This document shows, one piece after another, positions 36,046 to 44,918 of a stretch of DNA of 64,000 nucleotides. The notes under the pieces are model-generated. The model was not told where the DNA came from. It was given only the letters and a program-made list of their open reading frames with translations, and searched no databases. A program made the translations under genes and the position numbers. The first letter of the stretch is position 1. Every line of letters starts with the position of its first letter. The stretch is from Clostridiaceae bacterium (GTDB taxonomy: Bacteria > Bacillota > Clostridia > Peptostreptococcales > Natronincolaceae). Location: assembly GCA_020832135.1 (NCBI GenBank), contig JAFIFG010000111.1:124001-188000 (forward strand), in the 5' to 3' direction.

Positions 36046-38271
36046 ATGAAAAATTCAAACCTTAAGAGTAACAAATGGACAAAAAAAGTGGATGTTAGGG
36101 ACTTTATACAGGCTAATTATGCTCCGTATTATGATGATGCTAGTTTCCTACAAGGCCCTACCGATAGTACTAAAAAACTTTGGGAAAAAGTATCTGAGTT
36201 AATGGAGTTAGAACGTAAAAATAATGGAACTTTAGATGTTGATGCAGATACAATATCAACCATTATCTCCCATAAACCAGGTTATATAGATCAAAATCTT
36301 GAAAAAATCGTTGGCCTTCAAACAGATGCTCCACTCAAAAGAGCTATTATGCCTTATGGTGGTATTCGCATGGTGGAGAGTGCTTGCGATGCCTATGGAT
36401 ACGATTTAAATGAAAATGTTAAAAATTTATTTTATAATTACAGAAAAACCCATAACGATGGTGTCTTCGATGTATATACTGATGAAATGCTGGCTGCAAG
36501 AAAAGCTGGAATCATTACAGGTTTGCCAGATGCTTATGGTAGAGGTAGAATCATAGGAGACTATAGGCGAGTAGCTCTATACGGAGTAGATCGTCTTGTA
36601 GAAGATAAAATACAACAAAAGAAGTCTCTTGAGGTTGATTGTATAGATGAAGATACTATGCGTCTTCGTGAAGAGATCCAAGAGCAAATTAGAGCTTTAA
36701 ATGAATTGAAGGAAATGGGTAAATCTTATGGATTTGACCTATCCAATCCAGCTTCTAATGCCTTTGAAGCTATTCAATGGACATATTTAGCTTATTTAGC
36801 AGCTGTAAAGGAGCAAAATGGTGCTGCCATGAGCTTAGGTAGAGTTTCAACCTTCCTAGATATCTATATTGAGAAGGATATTTCTGACGGTATTTTAACA
36901 GAAAAGGAAGCACAGGAATTAGTGGACCATTTTGTTATGAAATTAAGAATGGTAAGATTTTTAAGGACACCTGATTACAATGAGTTATTTAGTGGAGATC
37001 CTACATGGGTAACAGAATGTATAGGTGGCATGGGGTTAGATGGAAGACCTCTAGTAACAAAGACCTCCTATAGAATTCTTAATACACTGTATAATTTAGG
37101 TGCGGCTCCTGAACCAAACTTAACTGTATTATGGTCAGAACGTCTACCTGAAAACTTTAAAAACTTCTGTTCTAAAGTTTCTATAGATACTAGCTCTGTT
37201 CAATATGAAAATGATGACCTAATGACACCTTATTGGGGAGATGACTATGGTATTGCCTGCTGTGTATCTGCTATGCCAATTGGTAAGCAAATGCAATTCT
37301 TTGGGGCTAGATGTAATTTAGCCAAAGGATTGTTATATGCCATCAATGGTGGTAAAGATGAAACAACTGGGATGCAGGTAGGTCCAAAATTTGAGGCTAT
37401 TCAATCAGAGTACCTTAACTATGATGAAGTGCTAGAAAAGTTCGATACCTTCATTGATTGGTTAGCCAGATTGTATGTAAACACATTAAATGTTATTCAT
37501 TATATGCATGATAAATATGCCTATGAAAGAATTCAAATGGCCTTACATGATCGCGACGTTATTAGAACTATGGCTTGCGGTATAGCCGGATTATCTGTAT
37601 GTGCCGATTCTTTAAGTGCTATAAAATATGCAAAGGTGAAACCTATTAGAAATGAAGAAGGATTAGCTATAGATTTTGAAATCGAAGGTGATTTCCCTAA
37701 ATTCGGTAACAATGATGATGTTGTTGATACTATTGCATCTGATCTTGTAAAAAGATTCATGGATGCCATTAGAAAAAATAAAACCTATAGAAACTCTATC
37801 CCTACTCAATCTGTTTTAACCATAACCTCTAATGTAGTTTATGGTAAAAAGACTGGTTCTACACCAGATGGTAGAAAAGCTGGAGAGCCTTTTGCACCAG
37901 GAGCAAATCCTATGCATGGTCGTGATACAAAAGGAGCATTGGCATCCTTATCCTCTGTAGCTAAATTGCCTTATGAAGATGCCTTAGATGGAATCTCTTA
38001 CACCTTCTCTGTTGTACCAAAGACCTTAGGTAAAACAGAAGAAGATAGAGTAAGAATATTAACTTCTATGTTGGATGGTTATTTCATTCAGGGAGGACAT
38101 CACATTAATATTAACGTATTTGATAAAGAAACATTATTGGATGCTATGGATCATCCTGAAAAATATCCTCAATTAACCATCCGTGTTTCTGGCTATGCTG
38201 TAAACTTCATTAAGCTTACAAAAGAACAACAATTAGACGTTATTAACAGAACCTTCCACGGTTCCATCTAA
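36046..38271 (+). CDS. pflB: Formate acetyltransferase (pyruvate formate-lyase)
   Basis: Glycyl-radical enzyme converting pyruvate and CoA to acetyl-CoA and formate. The 741-residue product has the twin catalytic cysteines in [13 protein letters not shown] (C405-C406) and the radical glycine in RVSGYAVNF (G716). These are true PFL marks, separating it from glycerol or choline lyases. Start is ATG 36046 or GTG 36043, both behind AAGGGGTGG. It is followed 32 nt later by its activase and preceded by the promoter/palindrome region. Confidence 0.96.
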   Translation: MKNSNLKSNKWTKKVDVRDFIQANYAPYYDDASFLQGPTDSTKKLWEKVSELMELERKNNGTLDVDADTISTIISHKPGYIDQNLEKIVGLQTDAPLKRAIMPYGGIRMVESACDAYGYDLNENVKNLFYNYRKTHNDGVFDVYTDEMLAARKAGIITGLPDAYGRGRIIGDYRRVALYGVDRLVEDKIQQKKSLEVDCIDEDTMRLREEIQEQIRALNELKEMGKSYGFDLSNPASNAFEAIQWTYLAYLAAVKEQNGAAMSLGRVSTFLDIYIEKDISDGILTEKEAQELVDHFVMKLRMVRFLRTPDYNELFSGDPTWVTECIGGMGLDGRPLVTKTSYRILNTLYNLGAAPEPNLTVLWSERLPENFKNFCSKVSIDTSSVQYENDDLMTPYWGDDYGIACCVSAMPIGKQMQFFGARCNLAKGLLYAINGGKDETTGMQVGPKFEAIQSEYLNYDEVLEKFDTFIDWLARLYVNTLNVIHYMHDKYAYERIQMALHDRDVIRTMACGIAGLSVCADSLSAIKYAKVKPIRNEEGLAIDFEIEGDFPKFGNNDDVVDTIASDLVKRFMDAIRKNKTYRNSIPTQSVLTITSNVVYGKKTGSTPDGRKAGEPFAPGANPMHGRDTKGALASLSSVAKLPYEDALDGISYTFSVVPKTLGKTEEDRVRILTSMLDGYFIQGGHHININVFDKETLLDAMDHPEKYPQLTIRVSGYAVNFIKLTKEQQLDVINRTFHGSI

Positions 38272-38303
38272 AAAGCCATATTTATGAAAGGCAGGTTTTT
38301 ATT

Positions 38304-39047
38304 ATGCATACTACAGGAAAAATACATTCTATAGAAACCTTTGGTACTGTCGATGGTCCTGGTATTCGTTATATTATATTTTTACAAGGGTGCCCATTAA
38401 GATGTAAATATTGTCACAATAGGGACAGCTGGAATCTACAAGAGGGTAAGGACATGTCTGTAGAGGAGTTATTACAGGATATAAAGAAATATATCCCCTT
38501 TATGAAATCCTCTGGCGGTGGGGTTACCATCAGTGGTGGAGAGCCTACCCTGCAATTAGAATTTTTACTACATTTGTTAAAGGAACTAAAGAAGCTTGAT
38601 GTCCATACCTGCCTAGATACTTCTGGCTTTATCCATACTTCCCTTATGGAGGAGGTATTGGAATATGTTGACTTAGTATTAATGGATGTCAAGCATATTA
38701 ACTCTACAAAGCATAAGGAACTAGTAGGTGTAGACAACGACAAAATCTTAGCTTTTGGAGAGTACCTAAGTCAAAAAAGTATACCGATATGGATTCGTCA
38801 TGTGGTAGTACCTACCTATACAGATGAGGAAGTGGATATAAAAGGCTTAGCAGAATATATTTTAAATTTAAAGTCTGTTAAAAAGGTTGAACTGCTACCC
38901 TACCATTCTATGGGTAAGGAGAAATGGCAGGCTTTAGGTCTCCAATATCCTCTGGAGGGCTTACCGGATGCAACAGAGGAAGATATTAAACGAGTTAAAG
39001 CTATCTTCAATAGATACTTTGAAAAATATAGCTTGAAAATAGCATGA
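38304..39047 (+). CDS. pflA: Pyruvate formate-lyase activating enzyme
   Basis: Radical SAM enzyme that installs the glycyl radical on PFL. The 247-residue product has the cluster motif CPLRCKYCHN (about 30-39) after FGTVDGPGIRY (about 13-23), and GGGVTISGGEPTLQ (about 71-84). No extra ferredoxin insert, as expected for a PFL-type activase. It is cotranscribed with pflB and ends before a strong terminator. Confidence 0.96.
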   Translation: MHTTGKIHSIETFGTVDGPGIRYIIFLQGCPLRCKYCHNRDSWNLQEGKDMSVEELLQDIKKYIPFMKSSGGGVTISGGEPTLQLEFLLHLLKELKKLDVHTCLDTSGFIHTSLMEEVLEYVDLVLMDVKHINSTKHKELVGVDNDKILAFGEYLSQKSIPIWIRHVVVPTYTDEEVDIKGLAEYILNLKSVKKVELLPYHSMGKEKWQALGLQYPLEGLPDATEEDIKRVKAIFNRYFEKYSLKIA

Positions 39048-39065
39048 TAAATATTACAATATCTT

Positions 39066-39113
39066 AAGCACCCTACTATGTCATTGATCATGTGATATAG
39101 TAGGGTGCTTTTA
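39066..39113 (+). terminator. Terminator of the pfl operon
   Basis: A perfect 14-bp stem (39066-39079 and 39097-39110) with a 17-nt loop is followed by TTTTA, 19 nt after the pflA stop. Confidence 0.85.
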
Positions 39114-39121
39114 TGAACTAC

Positions 39122-39151
39122 TTTACATCCTGTGACTTGTTAAGCTATACT
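39122..39151 (+). promoter_or_regulatory. Candidate mogA promoter
   Basis: TTTACA (39122-39127) and TATACT (39146-39151) are 18 bp apart, about 115 nt before mogA and just after the pfl terminator. Confidence 0.5.
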
Positions 39152-39267
39152 ATAACTGTAGACTGGCTAAATTCACATGCTATAAAACTATACAATTATA
39201 TAGTTAAGTGTTAAAATTCCACAGATTCAATTATACATAAGTTTTACAACAAAAGGAGGTCTTTTAC

Positions 39268-39768
39268 ATGAAATTTACAATTGGTGTTATTACCGCCAGT
39301 GACAAGGGATCTATAGGAGAACGTCAAGATACCAGCGGTCCTTTAATAGCGGAGATCCTAAAAGACATAGGTGGCACATTAAAGGAATATACTATTGTTC
39401 CTGATGAAAGAAATGAAATTTCCAATACTTTAAGGTATATGTCTGATGATTTAAATGTAGATGTCATCTTCACTACTGGTGGTACCGGGTTCTCTCCCCG
39501 TGATGTTACACCAGAGGCTACATTAGATGTCATAGATAGACTGGCCCCCGGTATTGCTGAGGCTATTCGCATGAAGAGTCTATCTATTACCCCTAAGGCT
39601 ATGCTTTCTAGAGCTGTTTCCGGCATTAGAAAACAAACTCTTATTATTAATCTCCCTGGTAGTCCCAAGGGAGTTAGAGAAAGTCTTGAGGTTATACTTC
39701 CTGCCCTATCCCATGGTATTGGTATTCTAAAGGGTATCGAAGGAGAATGCGGTAACCATAAAAAATAA
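39268..39768 (+). CDS. mogA: Molybdopterin adenylyltransferase MogA/MoaB family
   Basis: Adenylates molybdopterin before metal insertion. The 166-residue product has the family loop TTGGTGFSPRDVTPEAT (about 70-86) and NLPGSPKGVRE (about 131-141). AAAGGAGGT precedes the ATG. It is convergent with moaC, so both are cofactor genes sharing one terminator. MogA and MoaB are hard to tell apart by eye. Confidence 0.9.
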   Translation: MKFTIGVITASDKGSIGERQDTSGPLIAEILKDIGGTLKEYTIVPDERNEISNTLRYMSDDLNVDVIFTTGGTGFSPRDVTPEATLDVIDRLAPGIAEAIRMKSLSITPKAMLSRAVSGIRKQTLIINLPGSPKGVRESLEVILPALSHGIGILKGIEGECGNHKK

Positions 39769-39790
39769 GCACTTGATGTGCTTATTTTTT
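39760..39790. terminator. Bidirectional terminator shared by mogA and moaC
   Basis: A 13-bp stem (39760-39772 and 39778-39790) with A-run and T-run flanks and a 5-nt loop. The stop codons of both convergent genes lie in its arms, an extremely compact arrangement. Confidence 0.9.
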
Positions 39791-40271
39791 ATTCTTCTTC
39801 TAAAATAAAGTCCCCAGATTTGCCACCTGTTTTCTTTACCAATTTTATATCTGTAATCTTCATCCCTCTATCTACTGCTTTACACATATCATAAATAGTT
39901 AGGGCTGCCGCCGATACAGCTGTAATGGCCTCTATTTCAACCCCTGTCTTCCCGGTTGTTCTCGTCACAGCCTTAATATCTATTTTACTATTTTCTTTAT
40001 CTACATGGAAATGTATATCTGCTCCTGTTAAGGTAATATTATGACACATTGGAATTAAATCACTGGTTCGTTTTGCTGCCATAATACCTGCAACTTGAGA
40101 CACAGCTAAAACATCACCTTTACTAATATTATTATCTACAATTTTATTTAAAGTTTCTGGCATCATATATATGCTACCTCTAGCTACAGCTTCTCTTTTG
40201 GTATTTAGTTTATTGCCTACCTCCACCATCTTGGCACGGCCTTCTTCATTAAAATGTGTTAGCTTATCCAT
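39789..40271 (-). CDS. moaC: Cyclic pyranopterin monophosphate synthase MoaC
   Basis: Second step of molybdenum cofactor synthesis, together with MoaA. The 160-residue product carries [14 protein letters not shown] (about 4-17), [10 protein letters not shown] (about 74-83), and the active-site blocks [20 protein letters not shown] (about 110-129) with DRGM and KTGGKSG. The start follows AAAGGAGG. It lies 26 nt after thiI and may be transcribed with it. Confidence 0.95.
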   Translation of the reverse strand: MDKLTHFNEEGRAKMVEVGNKLNTKREAVARGSIYMMPETLNKIVDNNISKGDVLAVSQVAGIMAAKRTSDLIPMCHNITLTGADIHFHVDKENSKIDIKAVTRTTGKTGVEIEAITAVSAAALTIYDMCKAVDRGMKITDIKLVKKTGGKSGDFILEEE

Positions 40272-40297
40272 CTTGTTTCCTCCTTTATGACTTCATT

Positions 40298-41473
40298 TTA
40301 TTCATCTAAACTAATTATTTCCTTTTCCATGTCCGCTATAGCTTCTTCAATCAATTTCTCTACATCTAATAAAGCCTCAGATTTTAATATTTTCTCAATC
40401 CTAGGTTTTGTAATAGGTCTCTTTGGTAAAAATACAGTGCAACAATCCTCAAAAGGTAATATCGAGGTTTCATATGTTCCTATTTTATGAGCCAAGTCCA
40501 TGATATCTACTTTATCCATGGCTATTAAAGGTCGAAATACTGGTATATTAACAGCAGCATTTGTAACCTGTAGGCTATGTACTGTTTGACTTGCCACCTG
40601 CCCAATACTTTCCCCGGTTACTAAAGCATCACAACCTGATTTTTCAGCGATTCTTTCAGCAATCTTCATCATAAACCTTCTAGAAAGAATAGTCATTTCT
40701 TCTTCAGGACACTTTTCATTTATTGCTTTTTGAATCGGTAATAGGTTCACAGAATATAGCTTTAAAGCACCACAATATATGGATAGTGTTTTAGCTAAAT
40801 CTACTACTTTTTCCTTAGCCCTTTCACTAGTAAAGGGATAACTATGAAAATGAATACCCTCAATTTCTACTCCTCTTTTTCCCACAAGCCATCCTGCTAC
40901 TGGACTATCAATTCCACCAGAAAGTAACAAAAGAGCTTTGCCATTAGTTCCTAAGGGTAATCCACCGAATCCACTAATAGTTTTACTATGTACAAAGGCC
41001 TCATTTCTAATTTCCACCTTAACAACAACATCCGGGTTATGCACATCTACCGATATGTCTTCTGTATTAGTTAATAGAAATCCACCTACTTCTCTACTGA
41101 TTTCCGGTGATTTCATTGGAAATTTTTTATCAGCTCTTTTACTATCAACTTTAAAAGTTCTTACATTTTTTTGGTCTATATTTCTTTTTAATTCCTCTAA
41201 AGCCGTTTTTTTAATCAATTCCATATCCACTTCAAACCTAAGGGCAGGGCTAATAGACACCACACCAAAGACCTTCTTGACTCTATCAATAATCTCATTT
41301 TCATTAAAGTCTTCTACATCAACATATATTCTACTATGTTCTTTATAAATATTTGGCTTCCCCATATCCGCTAAAGCATTCTTAATATGTTTTACCAATT
41401 TGTTCTCAAAGAAACTTCTATTTAACCCTTTTAAAATGATTTCTCCATATCTAATAATAATTACTTTCTTCAA
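40298..41473 (-). CDS. thiI: tRNA 4-thiouridine synthetase ThiI
   Basis: Adenylates U8 of tRNA for sulfur transfer and can serve thiazole synthesis. The 391-residue product has an N-terminal ferredoxin-like/THUMP region (about 1-165) and the PP-loop LLSGGIDSPVAGWL (about 183-196). It lacks a rhodanese domain, like the Bacillus form that uses a dedicated desulfurase. The desulfurase gene lies 7 nt upstream. TTG start with AGAGGTGAT 6 nt before. Confidence 0.95.
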   Translation of the reverse strand: MKKVIIIRYGEIILKGLNRSFFENKLVKHIKNALADMGKPNIYKEHSRIYVDVEDFNENEIIDRVKKVFGVVSISPALRFEVDMELIKKTALEELKRNIDQKNVRTFKVDSKRADKKFPMKSPEISREVGGFLLTNTEDISVDVHNPDVVVKVEIRNEAFVHSKTISGFGGLPLGTNGKALLLLSGGIDSPVAGWLVGKRGVEIEGIHFHSYPFTSERAKEKVVDLAKTLSIYCGALKLYSVNLLPIQKAINEKCPEEEMTILSRRFMMKIAERIAEKSGCDALVTGESIGQVASQTVHSLQVTNAAVNIPVFRPLIAMDKVDIMDLAHKIGTYETSILPFEDCCTVFLPKRPITKPRIEKILKSEALLDVEKLIEEAIADMEKEIISLDE

Positions 41474-41480
41474 TGATCTA

Positions 41481-42638
41481 TCACCTCTTAATTATTTTCC
41501 TTAAACTATCACAATGTTTTTTTATTTTTTCTACAGCATACCTTATTTCATCTTCTGTATTTATATGACTTATACTAATTCTTATAGCACTATCTATTAA
41601 ATCTTCCTTCATGCCCATAGCCTTTAGTACGTGACTATAGCCTTTTTTCTTTGCTGAACATGCAGAGCCTGATGATACATAGATTTCATCACCCTCTAGA
41701 CTATGAAGCATTATTTCGCTTCTTATTCCTTTTAGTGAAACATTAATAATATGTGGTGCAAAATCATCATGTATTTCACTGGTTATATGAATATCTTCTA
41801 TTTCCTTTTCCAATAAATCTACTAAATTTCTCTTTAATCTTGCAAGTGTTTTTATTTTTTCATCCTGTTGCTCTACTATAGATTGTGCTGCTTTAGCTAA
41901 GCCTAATATCCCAGGAACATTTTCCGTTCCAGCTCTTAGTTCTGATTCTTGTCCCCCACCCACTACCAAAGGCTTGATTTTTGTTGCTTTCTTAATGTAT
42001 ATAGCACCAATACCTTTAGGGCCATGAAACTTATGCCCACTAATAGATAAGCTATCAATAGGAAGATCCTTTACAGAAAATTTTATTTTACCAAATGATT
42101 GTATAGCATCTATGTGTATAATAGTCTTTGGATTTTTTTTCTTTACTAGTTTGCCTATGGCTTCCAAAGGTTGAATACTTCCTACTTCATTATTTACATG
42201 CATAATGCTAACCAACACCGTATCTTCTGTAACTACCTTGTCTAATTGTTGTAAAGAGACAAATCCTCTTTTATCTACATCTAAATATGTTACTTCATAG
42301 CCTTCCTCCTCTAGTTGTTTAAAAGTAGATAAAATTGATTTATGTTCAATTTTCGAGGTAATTATATGATTTCCATTTCTTTTATTAGCTTTAAGAATGC
42401 CCTGTATAGCAAGATTATTGGCCTCAGTTCCTCCAGAGGTAAAAATAATTTCTTTTTCACTAGAGCCCAAAGCTTTAGCAACTACTTTTCTAGCCTTTTT
42501 AATTTCACGCTCTACCTCTACTCCTTTTTTATGTAAAGAAGAGGGGTTTCCATAGGTTTCTCTTAAAGCTTTTATCATAACTTCTATTACTTCATCTGAT
42601 GGCTTTGTTGTAGCAGCATTGTCAAAATATACTTCCAT
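41481..42638 (-). CDS. Cysteine desulfurase (NifS/IscS class)
   Basis: Removes sulfur from cysteine as a persulfide, here probably for ThiI in the same operon. The 385-residue product has the PLP lysine in SISGHKFHGPKG (about 196-207), the active cysteine in SSGSACSAKKKG (about 322-333) and GTEANNLAIQG (about 70). In Bacillus the NifZ desulfurase is paired with ThiI in the same way. A GAGGGTGA site precedes the ATG. Confidence 0.94.
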   Translation of the reverse strand: MEVYFDNAATTKPSDEVIEVMIKALRETYGNPSSLHKKGVEVEREIKKARKVVAKALGSSEKEIIFTSGGTEANNLAIQGILKANKRNGNHIITSKIEHKSILSTFKQLEEEGYEVTYLDVDKRGFVSLQQLDKVVTEDTVLVSIMHVNNEVGSIQPLEAIGKLVKKKNPKTIIHIDAIQSFGKIKFSVKDLPIDSLSISGHKFHGPKGIGAIYIKKATKIKPLVVGGGQESELRAGTENVPGILGLAKAAQSIVEQQDEKIKTLARLKRNLVDLLEKEIEDIHITSEIHDDFAPHIINVSLKGIRSEIMLHSLEGDEIYVSSGSACSAKKKGYSHVLKAMGMKEDLIDSAIRISISHINTEDEIRYAVEKIKKHCDSLRKIIKR

Positions 42639-42768
42639 GATCCTTCACCCTCGCTGTTTTATTGCAAATAGTACTTTACTAATATTTCCTAGATAATCTA
42701 AACAGATTACTTCTAGTTTTACCTAATAAATTATAGCAATTCATTAAAGCACAAGAAAAACACATTAA

Positions 42769-43380
42769 CTAATAACCTAACTCTTCTCCTACTATATAAA
42801 CATTTAAATCTACTGCCATAGGTTTATGATTAATAATAACTGTTACATTACACATTCTTTCCTCACTTAAGCAATCATTACATGCTCCCGTAGCAGCACA
42901 AGGAGTCTTCAAGCCCAACCTTTTAGCATTAGGTGGACACGCTTGTTTTTTTATTCTATCCATTGCCGTAATTAAATCACTACATATCTTATTTATTCCA
43001 CAGACAACAATTACTTTTTTAGGTCCATAGTACATAGCACTTACTCTATTTCCCACACCATCTATATTTATTAGTTCTCCAGCTTCTGTTAATGCATTGG
43101 TACTTGTTAAGTAAATTTCTGCTTTAGCCGCCTGTTGTCTCACTTCTTCTCTTTCTTCAGGTTCTACTAACCAATGCCAGTGTATATTCTTTCCATCCTT
43201 CTCTAATGCTTCATGTAAGTTCATTTCTTTAATTGTCATTGAACCACCTATACCTATTTCTGTAACATTCTTAGTTTCTTGTAAAATTTGTTCCATTACT
43301 TGATTTTTAGTTTCAAAGTATCTGGTCTTTATTTTTTTTCTTTCTAAATTATCCATTACTTCTTTTACTATGGTATTCAT
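42769..43380 (-). CDS. LUD domain protein
   Basis: A 203-residue protein of the LUD (LutB/LutC, former DUF162) family, with GIGGSMTIKEMNL (about 42-54), STNALTEAGELINIDGVGNRV (about 92-112) and a cysteine-rich C-terminal stretch (CPPN ... CAATGACNDCLSEERMC, about 147-176). Related proteins act in lactate oxidation, but this single-gene form is uncharacterised. ATG at 43380 is chosen because AGGTGGG lies 8 nt upstream; an ATG at 43401 overlaps it. Confidence 0.85.
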   Translation of the reverse strand: MNTIVKEVMDNLERKKIKTRYFETKNQVMEQILQETKNVTEIGIGGSMTIKEMNLHEALEKDGKNIHWHWLVEPEEREEVRQQAAKAEIYLTSTNALTEAGELINIDGVGNRVSAMYYGPKKVIVVCGINKICSDLITAMDRIKKQACPPNAKRLGLKTPCAATGACNDCLSEERMCNVTVIINHKPMAVDLNVYIVGEELGY

Positions 43381-43511
43381 ACATATTCCCACCTTTTCCA
43401 TTTGCTTTACTAATTATTATATACCATAAACTTCTGTAATCCAAATTTTGTTTCTATATATTACTATTAAAATTTTACTCTTAAAAAAATAAAAAAATTT
43501 TTGTCAAACTA

Positions 43512-43540
43512 TTGCACATTTTGTCGGATTTTGTTATAAT
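43512..43540 (+). promoter_or_regulatory. Promoter of the candidate RNA upstream of ansA
   Basis: TTGCAC (43512-43517) and TATAAT (43535-43540) are exactly 17 bp apart, with TGT before the -10 making an extended element. Transcription should begin near 43547. Confidence 0.75.
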
Positions 43541-43546
43541 AATTTT

Positions 43547-43659
43547 ATGGTTATCCCCCTGATAACCTCGTAAATATAATCTCTATTCCCAATACCCCTT
43601 TTAAACAAATTATTTTGTTTCACTGAATCCGGTACGGAACCGGATTCCTTTTTTTTTTG
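43547..43659 (+). ncRNA. Candidate structured small RNA or leader (about 115 nt)
   Basis: Between a strong promoter and a perfect intrinsic terminator there is no good ORF. Three hairpins are seen: GGTTATC-CCCCT-GATAACC (43549-43567), AAACAAA-TTAT-TTTGTTT (about 43603-43620) and the terminator. I do not recognise a known riboswitch, T-box or Rfam-type RNA. It could be a stand-alone small RNA, or an attenuator for the downstream asparaginase gene. Confidence 0.5.
43625..43659 (+). terminator. Strong intrinsic terminator upstream of ansA
   Basis: A perfect 9-bp GC-containing stem (43625-43633 and 43639-43647, loop ACGGA) is followed by C and then more than ten T. No plus-strand protein gene lies before it, so it ends the candidate RNA. 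Confidence 0.9.
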
Positions 43660-43671
43660 ATTTTTAATGAA

Positions 43672-43700
43672 TTTAAAAAAAATATCTGCTAATATATAAT
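43672..43700 (+). promoter_or_regulatory. Candidate ansA promoter
   Basis: TTTAAA (43672-43677) and TATAAT (43695-43700) are 17 bp apart, just after the terminator and 73 nt before the small leader ORF. It would let ansA be transcribed independently of the RNA unit. Confidence 0.5.
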
Positions 43701-43772
43701 AGAAGACTTTACTATTTTTATTTCCAGTCCACTGTTTCTAAAAATTCCGCTTATATAACCGGGAGGTTAGCA

Positions 43773-43868
43773 ATGGATCCTGGAAATAATTTTGCCTGTC
43801 ATTCAATGGGAACAAAAGAACCCTCTGAATTAAGTCTCATTTTATATCTTAAAGGAGGAAACATATGA
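43773..43868 (+). CDS. Small leader ORF (31 aa) coupled to ansA
   Basis: GGGAGG lies 6 nt before an ATG opening a 31-codon frame that starts MDPGNNFACHSMGTK and ends LKGGNI. The stop TGA overlaps the ansA ATG (ATGA), and the codons for Lys-Gly-Gly contain the ansA ribosome site. The arrangement suggests translational coupling or a regulatory leader peptide. No family recognised; not a stem-like or stalling motif that I know. Confidence 0.5.
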   Translation: MDPGNNFACHSMGTKEPSELSLILYLKGGNI

Positions 43869-44854
43869 ACAAACCAAAGGTCGCTATCATTTTTACTGGG
43901 GGAACGATTTCTATGTCTGTTGATCCCCGTATAGGTGCTGCAATTCCGTCATTGTCTAATGAACAAATAATGTCATTAGTCACGAATATCGATAGGTTTG
44001 CTGAAACTGAGTCCATTAGTTTTGATACTATACCAGGTCCACATTTTGATCCAGAAAAAATGATGAAATTGCAAAAACTTGTTTTAGAAACCATACATAG
44101 AGATGACATCACAGGTGTAGTAATTACCCACGGTACTGATACATTAGAAGAAACTGCTTATTTACTAGATCTAACTATTCAATCTAATAAGCCTATCGTT
44201 ATTACTGGAGCCATGAGAAATAGCTCTGAACTAGGCTATGATGGTCCCAGTAATTTGGCAGCAGCAGTGTGTACTGCTATTTCTCATGATTCCATGAACA
44301 AAGGTGTTTTAGTGGTGATGAACAATGAGGTGAATGTTGCTAATGAAGTAACAAAAACAAATACCCTAAGTTTAGATACTTTCAAATCCTTGGACTTCGG
44401 AGCTTTGGGCATTGTAGATAATGATAAAGTAATCTTCCATAGAGAAATTATCAATCATCAGCATATCCCTACCCAATCCATAGTTGAAAATGTGGATTTG
44501 ATAAAAAGTGTTGCCGGTATGGATTCACGTTTTATTAAATACTCTATTGACTCTGGTGCTAAAGGTATAGTCATTGAAGCCATGGGAAGAGGAAATATTC
44601 CTCCTGGAATGGTAGAGGGTGTAAAATATGCCCTTGATCATCAAGTTCCAGTTGTAATGACTTCTAGGTGCCCTACTGGTCGTGTTCTAGATACCTATGG
44701 GTATGATGGTGGAGGTAGACAGTTGCGGGAGCTAGGGGTAATATTAGCTGGTAACCTTCCTGGACAAAAAGCTCGTATAAAATTAATGTTAGCTCTTAGT
44801 GTAACGGATAACCCCAACCTTCTTAAAGAAATTATTGAAGATAACCAATACTAA
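43865..44854 (+). CDS. ansA: L-asparaginase (type I-like)
   Basis: Hydrolyses asparagine to aspartate and ammonia. The 329-residue product has both catalytic threonine motifs: FTGGTISM (T14) and THGTDTLEET (about 89-98), plus the GPHFDP and AMRNSSELGYDGPSNL (about 115-130) family blocks. No signal peptide, so cytoplasmic. AAAGGAGG lies 6 nt before the ATG and inside the upstream small ORF. Confidence 0.94.
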   Translation: MNKPKVAIIFTGGTISMSVDPRIGAAIPSLSNEQIMSLVTNIDRFAETESISFDTIPGPHFDPEKMMKLQKLVLETIHRDDITGVVITHGTDTLEETAYLLDLTIQSNKPIVITGAMRNSSELGYDGPSNLAAAVCTAISHDSMNKGVLVVMNNEVNVANEVTKTNTLSLDTFKSLDFGALGIVDNDKVIFHREIINHQHIPTQSIVENVDLIKSVAGMDSRFIKYSIDSGAKGIVIEAMGRGNIPPGMVEGVKYALDHQVPVVMTSRCPTGRVLDTYGYDGGGRQLRELGVILAGNLPGQKARIKLMLALSVTDNPNLLKEIIEDNQY

Positions 44855-44855
44855 C

Positions 44856-44908
44856 AAAAGCAGCCTTCCTATCATCATACAAAACTGATTTTATAGGAAA
44901 GCTGTTTT
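44856..44908. terminator. Bidirectional terminator between ansA and the helicase gene
   Basis: A roughly 16-bp stem (44856-44872 with 44893-44908) with one bulge and one wobble and A- and T-runs at the ends sits between the two convergent genes. Confidence 0.75.
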
Positions 44909-44918
44909 CTTATATTTA

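Larger units (their letters stand above)
43381..43864. other. Long intergenic region before asparaginase
   Basis: This gap of about 480 nt holds, in order on the plus strand: a sigma-A promoter (43512-43540), a three-hairpin RNA unit ending in an intrinsic terminator (43547-43659), a second promoter (43672-43700), and a 31-codon ORF coupled to the asparaginase gene. All are listed separately. Confidence 0.7.

Noticed and set aside
43625-43647. Guanidine-II-like hairpin (ACGG loop) before ansA
   Set aside because: The mini-ykkC/guanidine-II class needs two tandem hairpins with ACGR loops. Only one loop here begins ACGG, and it belongs to a terminator.
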